A stretch of 64,000 bases of DNA from Flavobacterium psychrophilum (GCA_001708385.1 CP012388.1:2976001-3040000), one strand, 5' to 3'; shown: positions 8,759 to 17,319, counted from the stretch's first letter. Notes: generated by a model not told the origin, from the letters alone. Program-made: numbers and translations.

Positions 8759-8777
8759 ATTACGGTTTAACCGTAAT
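8759..8777. promoter_or_regulatory. 19-bp perfect inverted repeat between divergent regulators
   Basis: ATTACGGTT, one central T, AACCGTAAT: two perfect 9-bp arms. It lies 36 bp before the minus-strand regulator start (8722) and 50 bp before the plus-strand start (8828). It has no T-tail, so it fits an operator better than a terminator. Confidence 0.6.
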
Positions 8778-8827
8778 ATTAACAAATCAAAAGTTTTTAT
8801 ATTGCGTCAAATTTTTGCGTGTAATTT

Positions 8828-9553
8828 GTGCAGTACTCATTCCTTATAGTAGACGATAACAAAGATAATGCCAAGGAAACCTTAAGTAAATTTGAGGCTT
8901 TCCCAGAATTTTATTGCGTCGGTGTTGCTGATAACAGGGATGATGCTATAAATAAAATATTAGAGCTTCAACCGCAATTGGTATTTCTTGAAATTTGTCC
9001 GAAGAATAAAAAGAGCAATTTATCGCTCAACCTTATTTCAGATTTATATCGTTTTGTAAATAACGTGCCCTATTTTATTGCGCTTACCGCGTCGCCAAAA
9101 TACGCCTTTGAAGCAATACAGGCAGGAGTGTTTGATTATTTACTCGCGCCACTTAATCAGTTTGATCTTAGAAAAAGTCTTTTAAAATTTCAGAAAACAA
9201 ATCCGGCGGCTGCAAATAATACAATTTGCATAAAATCATATGGTGATTACCAGTTTGTTTCCCTAAATGATATTGTATACCTTAAGGCAGATAATAACAC
9301 TACAGATTTCTTTCTTCAAAACGGACGAAAACTAACTGCTTATAAAACGCTAAAGCATTACGAAGCTAATTTGCCGTTTTATTTTTTCCGCATACATAAC
9401 AGTTATATTGTAAATAGTAATTATATCTCCAGGATTAATACCGGGAAATCGCTATGCTATTTAAATAATAGCGATCTCTCTATATCCTTCTCAAAAACCT
9501 TTAAGGATAATATAGATACCATTATCAGGAAAATTGCTCCTGAGTATCTTTAA
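8828..9553 (+). CDS. LytTR response regulator with non-canonical receiver
   Basis: 241 residues from a GTG start; no ATG is available near the essential beta1 strand FLIVDDN, which fixes the start. The receiver (1-120) keeps D9-D10 and T87, but the phospho-acceptor is E55 (VFLEICP where VFLDI is usual) and the conserved Lys is A107 (DYLLAPLN). The C-terminal LytTR DNA-binding domain (about 135-238) is normal, with FFRIHNSYIVNSNYI and a VYLKADNNTTDF block. It probably acts without classical phosphorylation; a Glu can mimic the active state. It is divergent from the NarL-type regulator across a shared palindrome. Confidence 0.9.
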   Translation: MQYSFLIVDDNKDNAKETLSKFEAFPEFYCVGVADNRDDAINKILELQPQLVFLEICPKNKKSNLSLNLISDLYRFVNNVPYFIALTASPKYAFEAIQAGVFDYLLAPLNQFDLRKSLLKFQKTNPAAANNTICIKSYGDYQFVSLNDIVYLKADNNTTDFFLQNGRKLTAYKTLKHYEANLPFYFFRIHNSYIVNSNYISRINTGKSLCYLNNSDLSISFSKTFKDNIDTIIRKIAPEYL

Positions 9554-9870
9554 CAAACTTACTTATCGGAAGTTTTATTTAAGTTCACTTTTATCTGAAT
9601 AAAAGTGAGCCTTAAGTGTATTTACTATTTCTATCTTATTTAAATATTGTATTCTTTTTTTTGCCAAAATACTCATAATATCTATTAAATACATCATTTA
9701 CCCTGCAAAATAGGCGAGTTACTCGCGTGTGGGGTTATTCTACTAAACCCATTGATAATCATATGGCTTGTAGTTTTTTTACATGTAGTTTTGCTTCAGA
9801 ATCAAACGGAAAACGATGGTTCTGAATTAAAAAATGAATATAAAATACACCTAATAAAACCTTACTTATC
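9554..9870. other. 317-nt intergenic region with one hairpin
   Basis: A 10-bp perfect stem TCACTTTTAT (9585-9594) / ATAAAAGTGA (9599-9608) with CTGA loop follows the LytTR gene. It lacks a T-tail and may be a weak terminator or a processing site. The rest is AT-rich leader of the next small gene; no other coding frame is seen. Confidence 0.5.
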
Positions 9871-10035
9871 ATGAAAAAAATTATTCTTACACTTAGCCTT
9901 GTTGCAGTTATCGGTTCATCTTTTGTTTCATGTTCAACTGACGATAGTGCGATACAGGATACTAAATCAGATACAATTATAGTGCCTTTGGACAACGGAG
10001 ATAAAAGTCTTCCAAAACCACCTGTTAGAGCATAA
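9871..10035 (+). CDS. 54-residue lipoprotein, unknown function
   Basis: A short gene: ATG at 9871, TAA at 10033-10035. The product starts MKKIILTLSLVAVIGSSF and continues VSC, a signal peptide with a lipobox cysteine at residue 21, followed by a 33-residue acidic/polar tail ending PKPPVRA. It should be lipid-anchored and exported. It sits immediately upstream of a strong hairpin and a TPR histidine kinase, so it may be a small envelope partner of that kinase. The lipobox and K-rich start make it very likely real despite its size. Confidence 0.75.
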   Translation: MKKIILTLSLVAVIGSSFVSCSTDDSAIQDTKSDTIIVPLDNGDKSLPKPPVRA

Positions 10036-10057
10036 GCACTTAACATAAAAATCATTA

Positions 10058-10100
10058 TTTTTGAGGCAGTAGTTATAAAAACTACTGCCTCAAAAATTTT
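10058..10100 (+). terminator. 17-bp terminator-like hairpin overlapping the next start codon
   Basis: Perfect 17-bp stem (10058-10074 with 10080-10096), ATAAA loop, then TTTT at 10097-10100. The TTG start of the kinase at 10099 lies in the T-tail. The hairpin ends the small lipoprotein transcript or attenuates read-through into the kinase. Confidence 0.75.
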
Positions 10101-12144
10101 GATACACCGCCATATATTATATCTCATTTCAGGAATACTTCTTCTGTGTGTTTCCTGTAACGATTCTGCAAGTAAACACAATGCAGTAAATAATCGTATT
10201 GATAGTCTGATTGTCAAGGCAGAGAATGTAAGCCTGACGGAAAAGCAACGTGAAGAATACACCGATACGATTTCTTCTGAAATTGCAAATAGGCAAAACG
10301 ATTCGTTAACCAGGTTTTATTTCAGAAAAACTGCTGTTAGTTATTATAATTTAAACCTCTATGATAAGACCTTAGAAGTAAGCAGGAAAATATATAAGCT
10401 TGCAAAGAAGGACAAAGATACCCTTAGCATGGCAAAAGGCATGTATTTTTTGGGGACATCTTATTATGGGAAATCTGAAGCTGACAGTGCTTTATATTAC
10501 TATACGGCTTTGGAAGATCTTTATCAGCAATACAGTAATACCGATCCCAGGGATTTTGGTGAAGCAATTTTATATAAGGCTTATATTTACCATGATGCAG
10601 GTGAGTATGTATTGTGTGAAGCCGAAGCTTTTAAAGCTTTAAAAAAATTGCTTATTGGTAACAGCCCTACCGATATTTATAATTGCTATAATCTTATTGC
10701 GCTGTCTCTTGACGGACAAAATAATGGTAACGCAGCAGTACGCTATTATAAAATGGGGTTAGATGTGCTTAAAGATTATAAAAAAGAAGGCTATAGCGAT
10801 ACTGATATAGATTTTTTTAAAGCATCCAGCTACAACAATCTTGGTAGCGTTTATACAAAAATGGAACGTTATAATGAAGCTGTTTTAACGTATCAAAGAG
10901 CTTTAAAATTTCCTGTAACGAAAGAATCTCCGTTGCTCTATGCTAAACTTATAAATAATTTAGCCTATTCAAAATTCAAATCGGGTAAGCCCGAGGGGCT
11001 TCCCGGGCTTTTCTATGAGTCGCTTGCAATACGGGATAGTTTAAATAACGAACAAGGTATCGTGGCCAGTAATGTCAGCCTTGGGGAATATTATCTCCAT
11101 GAAAAAGATACAGCACAGGCATTGATGTATCTTGAAACTGCTTACGATAAAGCAAAAACTATTAAGAGTAACTACGATATACTAAATAGCCTTAAAATGT
11201 TAAGTAATATCGATAAGGTTAATAATGATTACTACATACGCAGGTACATAAAGGTAAGTGACAGCCTTCAGCAAATAGCACAGAATACCAGGAATAAATT
11301 TGCAAGGATTGAATATGATACCGACAGGATAATTAACGAAAAGGAAGCACTGGCTAAAAAGAATAACTTTATACTGGGGGTATCGGTAATTGTAGTGCTG
11401 TTCATTGCAGCGATATTTGCCATTTACTACTTAAATTCCCGAAATAAAGAGTTGTTGTTGATACAGGAGCAACAAAAAGCGAATGAGGAAATTTACGAGC
11501 TGATGTTTGAACAGCAGGGTAAAATTGAAACCGCAAAGACCGAAGAAAAGTCGCGAATAGCGATGGAACTTCATGATGGTATCCTTAATAATATATATGC
11601 GGTTAGGCTTAATCTTGAATTTATCAATAAAAAATCTGATGATGAATCGATATTAAAGCGCAAAGAATTTATAAAAGAACTGCAAAATGTTGAGGCTGAA
11701 ATACGAGGGGTATCTCACGATCTTAGCCGAAATGCTTTGTTTAATCAGGAGCAGAGTTTTGAAAATATACTCGCGTTTATGATTACATCGCAAAAAAATA
11801 ATTTTAATACCGAGTTTGAGGCAGAAATAAGTAGAGATATTGAGTGGGAGAGTACATCAAATGTTTGTAAAGTAAATGTGTACCGTATCATACAGGAGGC
11901 GCTGCAAAATATTAATAAATATTCTCAAGCTGCGTATGCTAAAGTTAGTATATGCAGGGAGGACGAAAATGTGAAGATTTCAATCGTTGATAATGGTGTG
12001 GGCTTTGACCCGGAAATGGCAAAAGGCGGTATTGGGATTAAAAATTTAAGAAAGCGTGCTGAAGCACTTAACGGAACATTGCAAATTACCTCTGCGCCAG
12101 GTGATGGCACTGTTGTAGATGTCACATTTCCGTTTCAATATTAA
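10099..12144 (+). CDS. TPR-containing HisKA_3 sensor histidine kinase, lipoprotein-type N-terminus
   Basis: 681 residues from a TTG start. The next in-frame ATG is beyond residue 100, and a TTG start keeps a signal sequence ending LCVSC (C20), so TTG is preferred. Residues 70-390 hold TPR-like helical repeats (for example SYNNLGSVYTKMERYNEAV). TM is about 423-444. The HisKA_3 domain has H492 in MELHDGILNN. The ATPase domain has N604, DNGVGF 631-636 and GGIGIKN 643-649. This family usually phosphorylates NarL-type regulators; the one at 8045-8722 is the nearest candidate. Odd: if C20 is lipidated, the periplasmic TPR part would be anchored at both ends. Confidence 0.92.
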   Translation: MIHRHILYLISGILLLCVSCNDSASKHNAVNNRIDSLIVKAENVSLTEKQREEYTDTISSEIANRQNDSLTRFYFRKTAVSYYNLNLYDKTLEVSRKIYKLAKKDKDTLSMAKGMYFLGTSYYGKSEADSALYYYTALEDLYQQYSNTDPRDFGEAILYKAYIYHDAGEYVLCEAEAFKALKKLLIGNSPTDIYNCYNLIALSLDGQNNGNAAVRYYKMGLDVLKDYKKEGYSDTDIDFFKASSYNNLGSVYTKMERYNEAVLTYQRALKFPVTKESPLLYAKLINNLAYSKFKSGKPEGLPGLFYESLAIRDSLNNEQGIVASNVSLGEYYLHEKDTAQALMYLETAYDKAKTIKSNYDILNSLKMLSNIDKVNNDYYIRRYIKVSDSLQQIAQNTRNKFARIEYDTDRIINEKEALAKKNNFILGVSVIVVLFIAAIFAIYYLNSRNKELLLIQEQQKANEEIYELMFEQQGKIETAKTEEKSRIAMELHDGILNNIYAVRLNLEFINKKSDDESILKRKEFIKELQNVEAEIRGVSHDLSRNALFNQEQSFENILAFMITSQKNNFNTEFEAEISRDIEWESTSNVCKVNVYRIIQEALQNINKYSQAAYAKVSICREDENVKISIVDNGVGFDPEMAKGGIGIKNLRKRAEALNGTLQITSAPGDGTVVDVTFPFQY

Positions 12145-12179
12145 TAGAAAAAATGCCAAATTCTCAGTTATATGTTTTA

Positions 12180-12187
12180 TATATTTG
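12180..12187 (+). promoter_or_regulatory. Bacteroidetes -7 promoter element (TATATTTG)
   Basis: Perfect TAnnTTTG 25 nt before the ATG of the dehydrogenase gene. No good -33 TTG is seen. Confidence 0.65.
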
Positions 12188-12212
12188 TGCCGATTTATAA
12201 AAACACAAACAA

Positions 12213-13439
12213 ATGAAAGATTTACTAAGTAAATTTGAAAATAAACAACCCGAAATAGTATTTAACTGGAAAGATTCTGAAACGGAAGCCGAAGGGTGGA
12301 CGGTTATCAACTCGCTTAGAGGTGGTGCTGCAGGTGGAGGAACAAGGATGAGAAAAGGACTGGACATGAACGAGGTACTTTCTTTAGCTAAAACTATGGA
12401 GGTTAAATTCTCAGTTTCAGGCCCTGCTATTGGCGGCGCAAAATCCGGAATTAATTTTGACCCTGCAGATCCACGTAAAGAAGGTGTACTTCAAAGATGG
12501 TACAAAGCTGTTTCTCCGCTATTAAAAAGCTACTATGGTACCGGTGGTGACCTTAACGTAGATGAAATACACGAGGTTATACCAATGACAGAAGAATGTG
12601 GTGTTTGGCATCCGCAGGAAGGTGTGTTTAACGGACATTTTAAACCAACCGAAGCCGATAAAATCAACCGAATTGGCCAGTTACGCCAAGGCGTTGTAAA
12701 GGTTATAGAAAACCCTGCATTCTCTCCGGATGTAAACAGAAAATATACCATTGCAGATATGATTACAGGTTACGGTGTTGCCGAAGCTGTTGGTCATTAC
12801 TATAAAATATATGGTGGTTCTATAGAGGGTAAAAAAGCGATTGTACAGGGCTTTGGAAACGTAGGTTCTGCTGCGGCTTTCTACCTTGCTAAGATGGGGG
12901 CTAAAGTTGTAGGTATTATAGACCGCGACGGAGGACTCATCAATAAAGATGGTTTTTCTTTCGAGGAAATTAAAAATCTTTTCCTTAACAAGGATGGTAA
13001 CAAACTTGTTAGCGATAACATGATTCCGTTTGAAACTATCAATAAGGAAATATGGAGTGTAGGTGCAGAGATATTTGCTCCGTGTGCAGCGTCAAGATTA
13101 GTACAAAAAGATCAGGTTGACAGCATGATCGCTGCAGGCCTCGAAGTTATATCTTGTGGTGCTAATGTTCCTTTTGCAGATAAAGAAATTTTCTTTGGAC
13201 CTATCATGGAAGCTACAGATGCAAAAGTGAGCTTAATTCCTGACTTTATCTCTAACTGTGGTATGGCAAGGGTATTTGCTTACTTTATGGAGAAAAAAGT
13301 AGGTATGACAGATGAGGCTGTATTTAGCGATACATCTGAAACTATTGGTAAAGCAATTGCTAACGTTCATGCGCGTAACGCGTATAAAACAAACATTAGC
13401 CACACTGCTTTTGAAATTGCATTGAAACAGCTTGTTTAA
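12213..13439 (+). CDS. Glu/Leu/Phe/Val dehydrogenase
   Basis: 408 residues. NAD(P)-dependent oxidative deamination of an amino acid, probably glutamate or a branched-chain amino acid. The substrate domain shows GGAAGGGTRM, K65, and GPAIGGAKSGI with K77, the Lys pair of the active site. The Rossmann half starts around residue 205 with VQGFGNVGSAAAF and GIIDRDG. It has its own -7 box and a terminator. Exact substrate is not decided by sequence alone, so no symbol is given. Confidence 0.92.
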   Translation: MKDLLSKFENKQPEIVFNWKDSETEAEGWTVINSLRGGAAGGGTRMRKGLDMNEVLSLAKTMEVKFSVSGPAIGGAKSGINFDPADPRKEGVLQRWYKAVSPLLKSYYGTGGDLNVDEIHEVIPMTEECGVWHPQEGVFNGHFKPTEADKINRIGQLRQGVVKVIENPAFSPDVNRKYTIADMITGYGVAEAVGHYYKIYGGSIEGKKAIVQGFGNVGSAAAFYLAKMGAKVVGIIDRDGGLINKDGFSFEEIKNLFLNKDGNKLVSDNMIPFETINKEIWSVGAEIFAPCAASRLVQKDQVDSMIAAGLEVISCGANVPFADKEIFFGPIMEATDAKVSLIPDFISNCGMARVFAYFMEKKVGMTDEAVFSDTSETIGKAIANVHARNAYKTNISHTAFEIALKQLV

Positions 13440-13472
13440 TAAGCAAAAACAATAAATAAAAATATTATTTTT

Positions 13473-13501
13473 AATGACAGATTAATCTCTGTCATTTTTT
13501 T
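13473..13501 (+). terminator. Rho-independent terminator
   Basis: 9-bp stem AATGACAGA (13473-13481) / TCTGTCATT (13488-13496) with T-run, between the dehydrogenase gene and folC; the folC ATG follows the T-run at 13505. Confidence 0.85.
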
Positions 13502-13504
13502 ATT

Positions 13505-14719
13505 ATGACATATCAGGAAACAGTACAATGGATGTTTGTTCAGCTGCCGGTATACCAGCTACAGGGCGCATCCGCTTATAAAACAGATTTAACCAATACC
13601 CTTTTGCTAACCGAACATTTGGGGCATCCTGAAAGGGAGGTTAAAACAGTACACATTGCCGGTACCAACGGTAAAGGATCGGTATCTAATATGCTGGCTT
13701 CAATACTACAGGAAGCAGGATATAAAACAGGGCTTTATACATCGCCACACTTAAAAGATTTCAGGGAACGCATCAAAATTAACGGGCAGGATATACCCGA
13801 AGATTTTGTGACAGACTTTATAGCACAGAATAAACCTTTTTTTGAGGCTAACGACCTTAGTTTTTTTGAAATGACAGTGGGGCTTGCTTTCGACTATTTC
13901 AGGCAGGAAAAGGTAGATGTGGCTATTATAGAGACAGGTTTGGGTGGAAGGCTCGATTCTACCAATGTTATAACGCCTTTATTGTCGGTAATCACCAATA
14001 TTGGTATGGATCATACGCAATTTCTGGGCGATACCCTCACGGCAATAGCAGGAGAGAAAGCCGGTATTATCAAATCGGGAATACCGGCGGTAATTGGTGA
14101 ATATACCGATGAAACAAAACCGGTGTTTGTAGCGAAAGCCAGGGGAGTTAAAACAACTTTATATTTTGCTTCAGATGAGGTTACACAAGATTATCCATCG
14201 GACTTAGTTGGAGACTACCAAAAGCAAAACAGAAAAACAGTTTTAAAGTCGGTCGACTTATTAAAGGAGCATTTTACTATCTCTGAAGGAAATATAAAAC
14301 AAGGATTACTTCATGTTGCCCGTAATACAGGATTTATGGGGAGATGGCAGGAAATACATACCAATCCTACTGCAATTGCAGATACAGCCCATAATAGCCA
14401 CGGACTTAAAATTGTCATGGCGCAGCTGCAAAAGCAGAAGTTCGAGACGCTACATATTGTTTTGGGTGTGGTTAATGATAAAGACCTGCCGGGAATATTG
14501 CCATTATTTCCAAAAGAGGCAGTGTATTATTTTAGTAAGCCGGATGTTCCGCGGGGACTGGATGCTGTTATTTTACAAGAATCGGCTAAAAGCTATGGTT
14601 TGAATGGTGAAGTATACCAATCAATTCCTGCTGCTTATGCCGCGGCACTGGCTAATTCAACAGAAAATGATTTTATTTACGTCGGTGGAAGCACGTTTGT
14701 TGTGGCGGAAGTACTGTAA
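13505..14719 (+). CDS. folC: Folylpolyglutamate synthase / dihydrofolate synthase
   Basis: 404 residues. ATP-dependent addition of glutamate to dihydropteroate/folates in the cytoplasm. It has the P-loop GTNGKGS at 53-59, the folate-binding block YTSPHLKDFRERIKING, then ETGLGGRLDSTN, ITNIGMDH and GEKAGIIK, all FolC/Mur-ligase marks, and a C-terminal ligase domain with DTAHNSHGLK. The ATG follows a terminator T-run by a few nt, so the leader is very short or there is read-through from the upstream gene. tRNA-Val follows as a separate unit. Confidence 0.93.
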   Translation: MTYQETVQWMFVQLPVYQLQGASAYKTDLTNTLLLTEHLGHPEREVKTVHIAGTNGKGSVSNMLASILQEAGYKTGLYTSPHLKDFRERIKINGQDIPEDFVTDFIAQNKPFFEANDLSFFEMTVGLAFDYFRQEKVDVAIIETGLGGRLDSTNVITPLLSVITNIGMDHTQFLGDTLTAIAGEKAGIIKSGIPAVIGEYTDETKPVFVAKARGVKTTLYFASDEVTQDYPSDLVGDYQKQNRKTVLKSVDLLKEHFTISEGNIKQGLLHVARNTGFMGRWQEIHTNPTAIADTAHNSHGLKIVMAQLQKQKFETLHIVLGVVNDKDLPGILPLFPKEAVYYFSKPDVPRGLDAVILQESAKSYGLNGEVYQSIPAAYAAALANSTENDFIYVGGSTFVVAEVL

Positions 14720-14861
14720 CGAGAATTATTTATGAAAATATTTTCAAAAAAGTTTAAATCGTAAATGTTCTGTATTTTATTTTGTAACAGAAGGTTATTG
14801 ATCTCTTAACTGAAAACCGGATTTAAATTCAGAAAATTATTTAATTTTTTTTGGTTTTATG

Positions 14862-14892
14862 TTTGCAGATATCAAAAAGAGGCCTATATTTG
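14862..14892 (+). promoter_or_regulatory. tRNA-Val promoter (TTTG-N19-TATATTTG)
   Basis: TTTG at 14862-14865, 19-nt spacer, TATATTTG at 14885-14892: a textbook Bacteroidetes sigma-A promoter. Transcription should start near 14898, about 40 nt before the mature tRNA. Confidence 0.85.
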
Positions 14893-14937
14893 CACCCGTA
14901 ATAAGGAACTAAATAACGGTTACGAATTGCAGAAATA

Positions 14938-15012
14938 GGGCGATTAGCTCAGTTGGTTCAGAGCATCTCGTTTACACCGAGAGGGTCGGGGGTTCGAATC
15001 CCTCATCGCCCA
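14938..15012 (+). tRNA. tRNA-Val (anticodon UAC)
   Basis: 75-nt cloverleaf. Acceptor GGGCGAT (14938-14944) pairs with ATCGCCC (15005-15011), with discriminator A. D-loop AGCTCAGTTGGTT, anticodon stem TCTCG/CGAGA with loop TTTACAC, so anticodon TAC. T-arm GGTTCGAATCC. CCA is not encoded. Confidence 0.97.
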
Positions 15013-15018
15013 CAGATT

Positions 15019-15049
15019 AAAAGCTTCAGTGAAAACTGAAGCTTTTTTT
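15019..15049. terminator. Bidirectional terminator after tRNA-Val
   Basis: 12-bp stem AAAAGCTTCAGT (15019-15030), GAAA loop, ACTGAAGCTTTT (15035-15046), then T-run. It can serve the tRNA and the convergent aspartyl protease gene. Confidence 0.9.
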
Positions 15050-15110
15050 ATTTCGTATACATAGCTTTACTGGCCAAGTAGGTGAATCGCATAAAATTAA
15101 AAAAGGTGCC

Positions 15111-16298
15111 TTATTTTTTAATCAGCTCTACTTTTTTGATCTCGCCGGTTTTTATGTCTTTTAAAACTATTATGGCAGTATCCGACGTGGGCTTTATATC
15201 CATTTTGAATGCTTCACAAGGCTGTATAATTGAATAATCAATTTCTCCAAACTTTATTATTTCATCCCCTTCATTTACTCTGTCATTAAATGCAGAATAC
15301 AATACTATCCCAACAACAAATTTGTCTTCTTTAAGTATAGGTTGTACGGGCCAGTTCTTTTCTGCAAGATCTATTGCTCCATCTGTGTAAGGATTAAAGT
15401 ATAGCTGCCTGCCCGGATAATCAATTACAATGTCTCCGTATGTTAGTATTTGGCTGCCTATTCTCGATTTAGTATCGCTGGTAGTTGTGGTTTTAATGTT
15501 TTTAAGAGAAACACCTGCGAAGTTTAGTTCGGGTATCAACAGCATATAATGTTCTTTCTGGTCTTCAACACCGTGTATGCCTAGTGTATAGGCTCCAGTA
15601 GCTTCATGGAGTATCGTAAAAAGGTTAACTTTTTGAAATGTATTGTACGCAGATAATGACAAATCATATAGCCCAACCATTCCCGAATCGAATAGGAGGG
15701 TTTCACTTCCTTCAATATCATTATTTTTTAAGCCAACCCATAAATAGGGGTTACTTTGTATTTTGTCCTTTAATAAATCTGCACCTTTCTTTTTATAGAT
15801 GCTAAAGTTTTTAAGCTTATCTGTAATACTAAAGGTTTTGTCTTTATATGAAAATTTCACTATACTATTGCGGAGCATATTACTTCCAATAAATCCGTCA
15901 ATTCCAAGGCATTTAAAAAAAAAGCTATCTTCATCGGCAACAACTGCAGGTATATCTTTAAAGGTAATATCACCTAGCTGAACAGGCGGCAGTGTTGTGA
16001 GTTTCATTTTTTGGCTAAGGTTGCTGGAATCGCCAATGTCAATCCCTGTGTCCGATTTTAGCCCCAATTCGTTATATAATTGTTGCGATATTGCACTCAT
16101 TGCCCCTGTATCTACAATAAAATTATAGGCTTTACCATTTATCACAGCCTGTATTATTACCAAGCCTTTAATATCCTTGTAAGGCACGCTAACATTATAG
16201 TTTTTTTGTACAACTTTACCCTTATTAAAAGTTGTAATTTTTTGTGCAACAGATAAATTAAGGCACATAAGTGCAGAGAGTAAATAAAGTAGTTTCAT
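15111..16298 (-). CDS. Secreted retropepsin-like aspartyl protease with C-terminal PDZ-like region
   Basis: 395 residues from the ATG at 16298, which gives a clean signal peptide MKLLYLLSALMCLNLSVAQ. A longer frame to 16508 adds 70 low-complexity residues without homology and is rejected. There are two aspartyl-protease lobes: FIVDTGAMSA with D63, and LLFDSGM with D204. The second motif is DSG, as in pepsin-like two-lobe enzymes. Residues about 315-390 (VVGIVLYSAFNDRVNEGDEI) resemble a PDZ domain. This is a familiar Bacteroidetes architecture of exported peptidase of unknown substrate. It is monocistronic. A sigma-54-like motif lies upstream. Confidence 0.88.
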   Translation of the reverse strand: MKLLYLLSALMCLNLSVAQKITTFNKGKVVQKNYNVSVPYKDIKGLVIIQAVINGKAYNFIVDTGAMSAISQQLYNELGLKSDTGIDIGDSSNLSQKMKLTTLPPVQLGDITFKDIPAVVADEDSFFFKCLGIDGFIGSNMLRNSIVKFSYKDKTFSITDKLKNFSIYKKKGADLLKDKIQSNPYLWVGLKNNDIEGSETLLFDSGMVGLYDLSLSAYNTFQKVNLFTILHEATGAYTLGIHGVEDQKEHYMLLIPELNFAGVSLKNIKTTTTSDTKSRIGSQILTYGDIVIDYPGRQLYFNPYTDGAIDLAEKNWPVQPILKEDKFVVGIVLYSAFNDRVNEGDEIIKFGEIDYSIIQPCEAFKMDIKPTSDTAIIVLKDIKTGEIKKVELIKK

Positions 16299-16621
16299 AT
16301 GTGTAATTAATTGGTTGATATAAACGTTTACATAATCTGTGCCAAAAAAATTAACATTTGCCGAAGTATTAATGTTTCTCTCAGTTCTCAGGTTATAAAA
16401 ACTATTCTTTTTGTTTTCCAAAATTTTCAGCAACGTATTTATCACAAAATAACTCATCTTACCTTCTGTCGTTTTGAAAAAATAAATTTCAATTGACATA
16501 AAGAACATTGACTGTATGTTTATTTTTCGTGTAGTATTATGAAGAAATTAAATAGTTCACTCTCCGGATATTGTGGAGTTTTATGTTTACACACAAATCA
16601 TCAAAAGTAAAAAAGATATAA
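16299..16621. other. Divergent intergenic region, aspartyl protease / tetR
   Basis: No coding frame is supported. On the minus strand TTGGCACAGATTATGTAAAC (16345-16326) resembles a sigma-54 -24/-12 promoter: GG and GT are 10 nt apart, but the -12 dinucleotide is GT instead of GC. The implied start would give about a 20-nt leader to the protease ATG at 16298. Confidence 0.3.
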
Positions 16622-16656
16622 ATAATTATAAACTGATCAGTTTATAATTATCTTTG
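16622..16656 (+). promoter_or_regulatory. Operator palindrome and promoter of the TetR-family gene
   Basis: Perfect 30-bp palindrome at 16622-16651 with core AAACTGATCAGTTT. Its right end overlaps a -7 box TATCTTTG (16649-16656), which lies 7 nt before the ATG. Bound repressor would cover the spacer and -7 element. The same core recurs at 17303-17316 before the MFS gene. Confidence 0.85.
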
Positions 16657-16663
16657 CAACGTT

Positions 16664-17245
16664 ATGGGAAGAACTAAGGAATTTGATTACGAGAAAAAAT
16701 TAGACATTGCGCTGGAACTTTTCTGGACGCAGGGATATCATGTGACTTCTATCACTGACCTGGAGAATCATATGGGAATTAACCGCAGCAGTATTTACCC
16801 CACATACGGCGATAAAAGGGCGTTGCTTATTAAATGCTTAACGAAGTATCTGAAATCTAAAGTATCAGAATATGAAGGTATTTTAAATGGTCTTCAATCT
16901 GATCCCATTGCTACTTTAAGACAAATATTACGTTTGGCGGTAGATCAGAGCATAAAAGAAGACAGGATATGCCTGGCAGTTAAAATTGCATTTGAAATAG
17001 CGCTAACTGATGAAAGTGTCCGACATGTTTTGGTCAATAGTGAGAAAAAGATTGAAGATATCTACTTTCAAACTTTAAAGGCTGGGCAGGAGCAAGGATG
17101 TATTAAAGTTGATTTAAATACAAAATTGACAGCCGATTTTCTTGCAGGCTCGTCTAGTGCATTGTTCAAAAATTACGCATTAAATAAAAATAGAAAGACT
17201 ATTTACGACATGATTGAAACTTTGATCTCCATGATTAAAGCATAA
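16664..17245 (+). CDS. TetR/AcrR-family transcriptional regulator
   Basis: 193 residues. The N-terminal HTH (about 8-55) has the TetR pattern LDIALELFWTQGYHVTSI, NHMGINRSSIYPTYGDK. The C-terminal ligand/dimer part is helical, as in the TetR_C_16-like group. It is followed after 74 nt by an MFS transporter, and both genes are preceded by the same palindrome. The expected behaviour is autorepression plus repression of the transporter, relieved by a substrate of the transporter. The inducer is unknown. Confidence 0.93.
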   Translation: MGRTKEFDYEKKLDIALELFWTQGYHVTSITDLENHMGINRSSIYPTYGDKRALLIKCLTKYLKSKVSEYEGILNGLQSDPIATLRQILRLAVDQSIKEDRICLAVKIAFEIALTDESVRHVLVNSEKKIEDIYFQTLKAGQEQGCIKVDLNTKLTADFLAGSSSALFKNYALNKNRKTIYDMIETLISMIKA

Positions 17246-17300
17246 TCATGACGCAATCCCTAATGGAATTAAATAACAAATAATATTTTTTTAACCTTTT

Positions 17301-17318
17301 TTAAACTGATCAGTTTAA
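17301..17318 (+). promoter_or_regulatory. Second TetR operator, at the MFS start codon
   Basis: Perfect 18-bp palindrome TTAAACTGATCAGTTTAA with the same 14-bp core as the operator before the tetR gene. It ends 1 nt before the ATG at 17320, so binding would block transcription through the start of the MFS gene. Confidence 0.82.
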
Positions 17319-17319
17319 T

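Noticed and set aside
9759..10262. 167-codon minus-strand reading frame
   Set aside because: It lies opposite the small lipoprotein gene, the hairpin and the start of the TPR kinase; the lipobox and signal-peptide evidence on the plus strand is far stronger.
16299..16508. Longer start for the aspartyl protease gene
   Set aside because: The extra 70 residues have no homology-like pattern, hide the signal peptide and cross the promoter region; the ATG at 16298 is clearly better.
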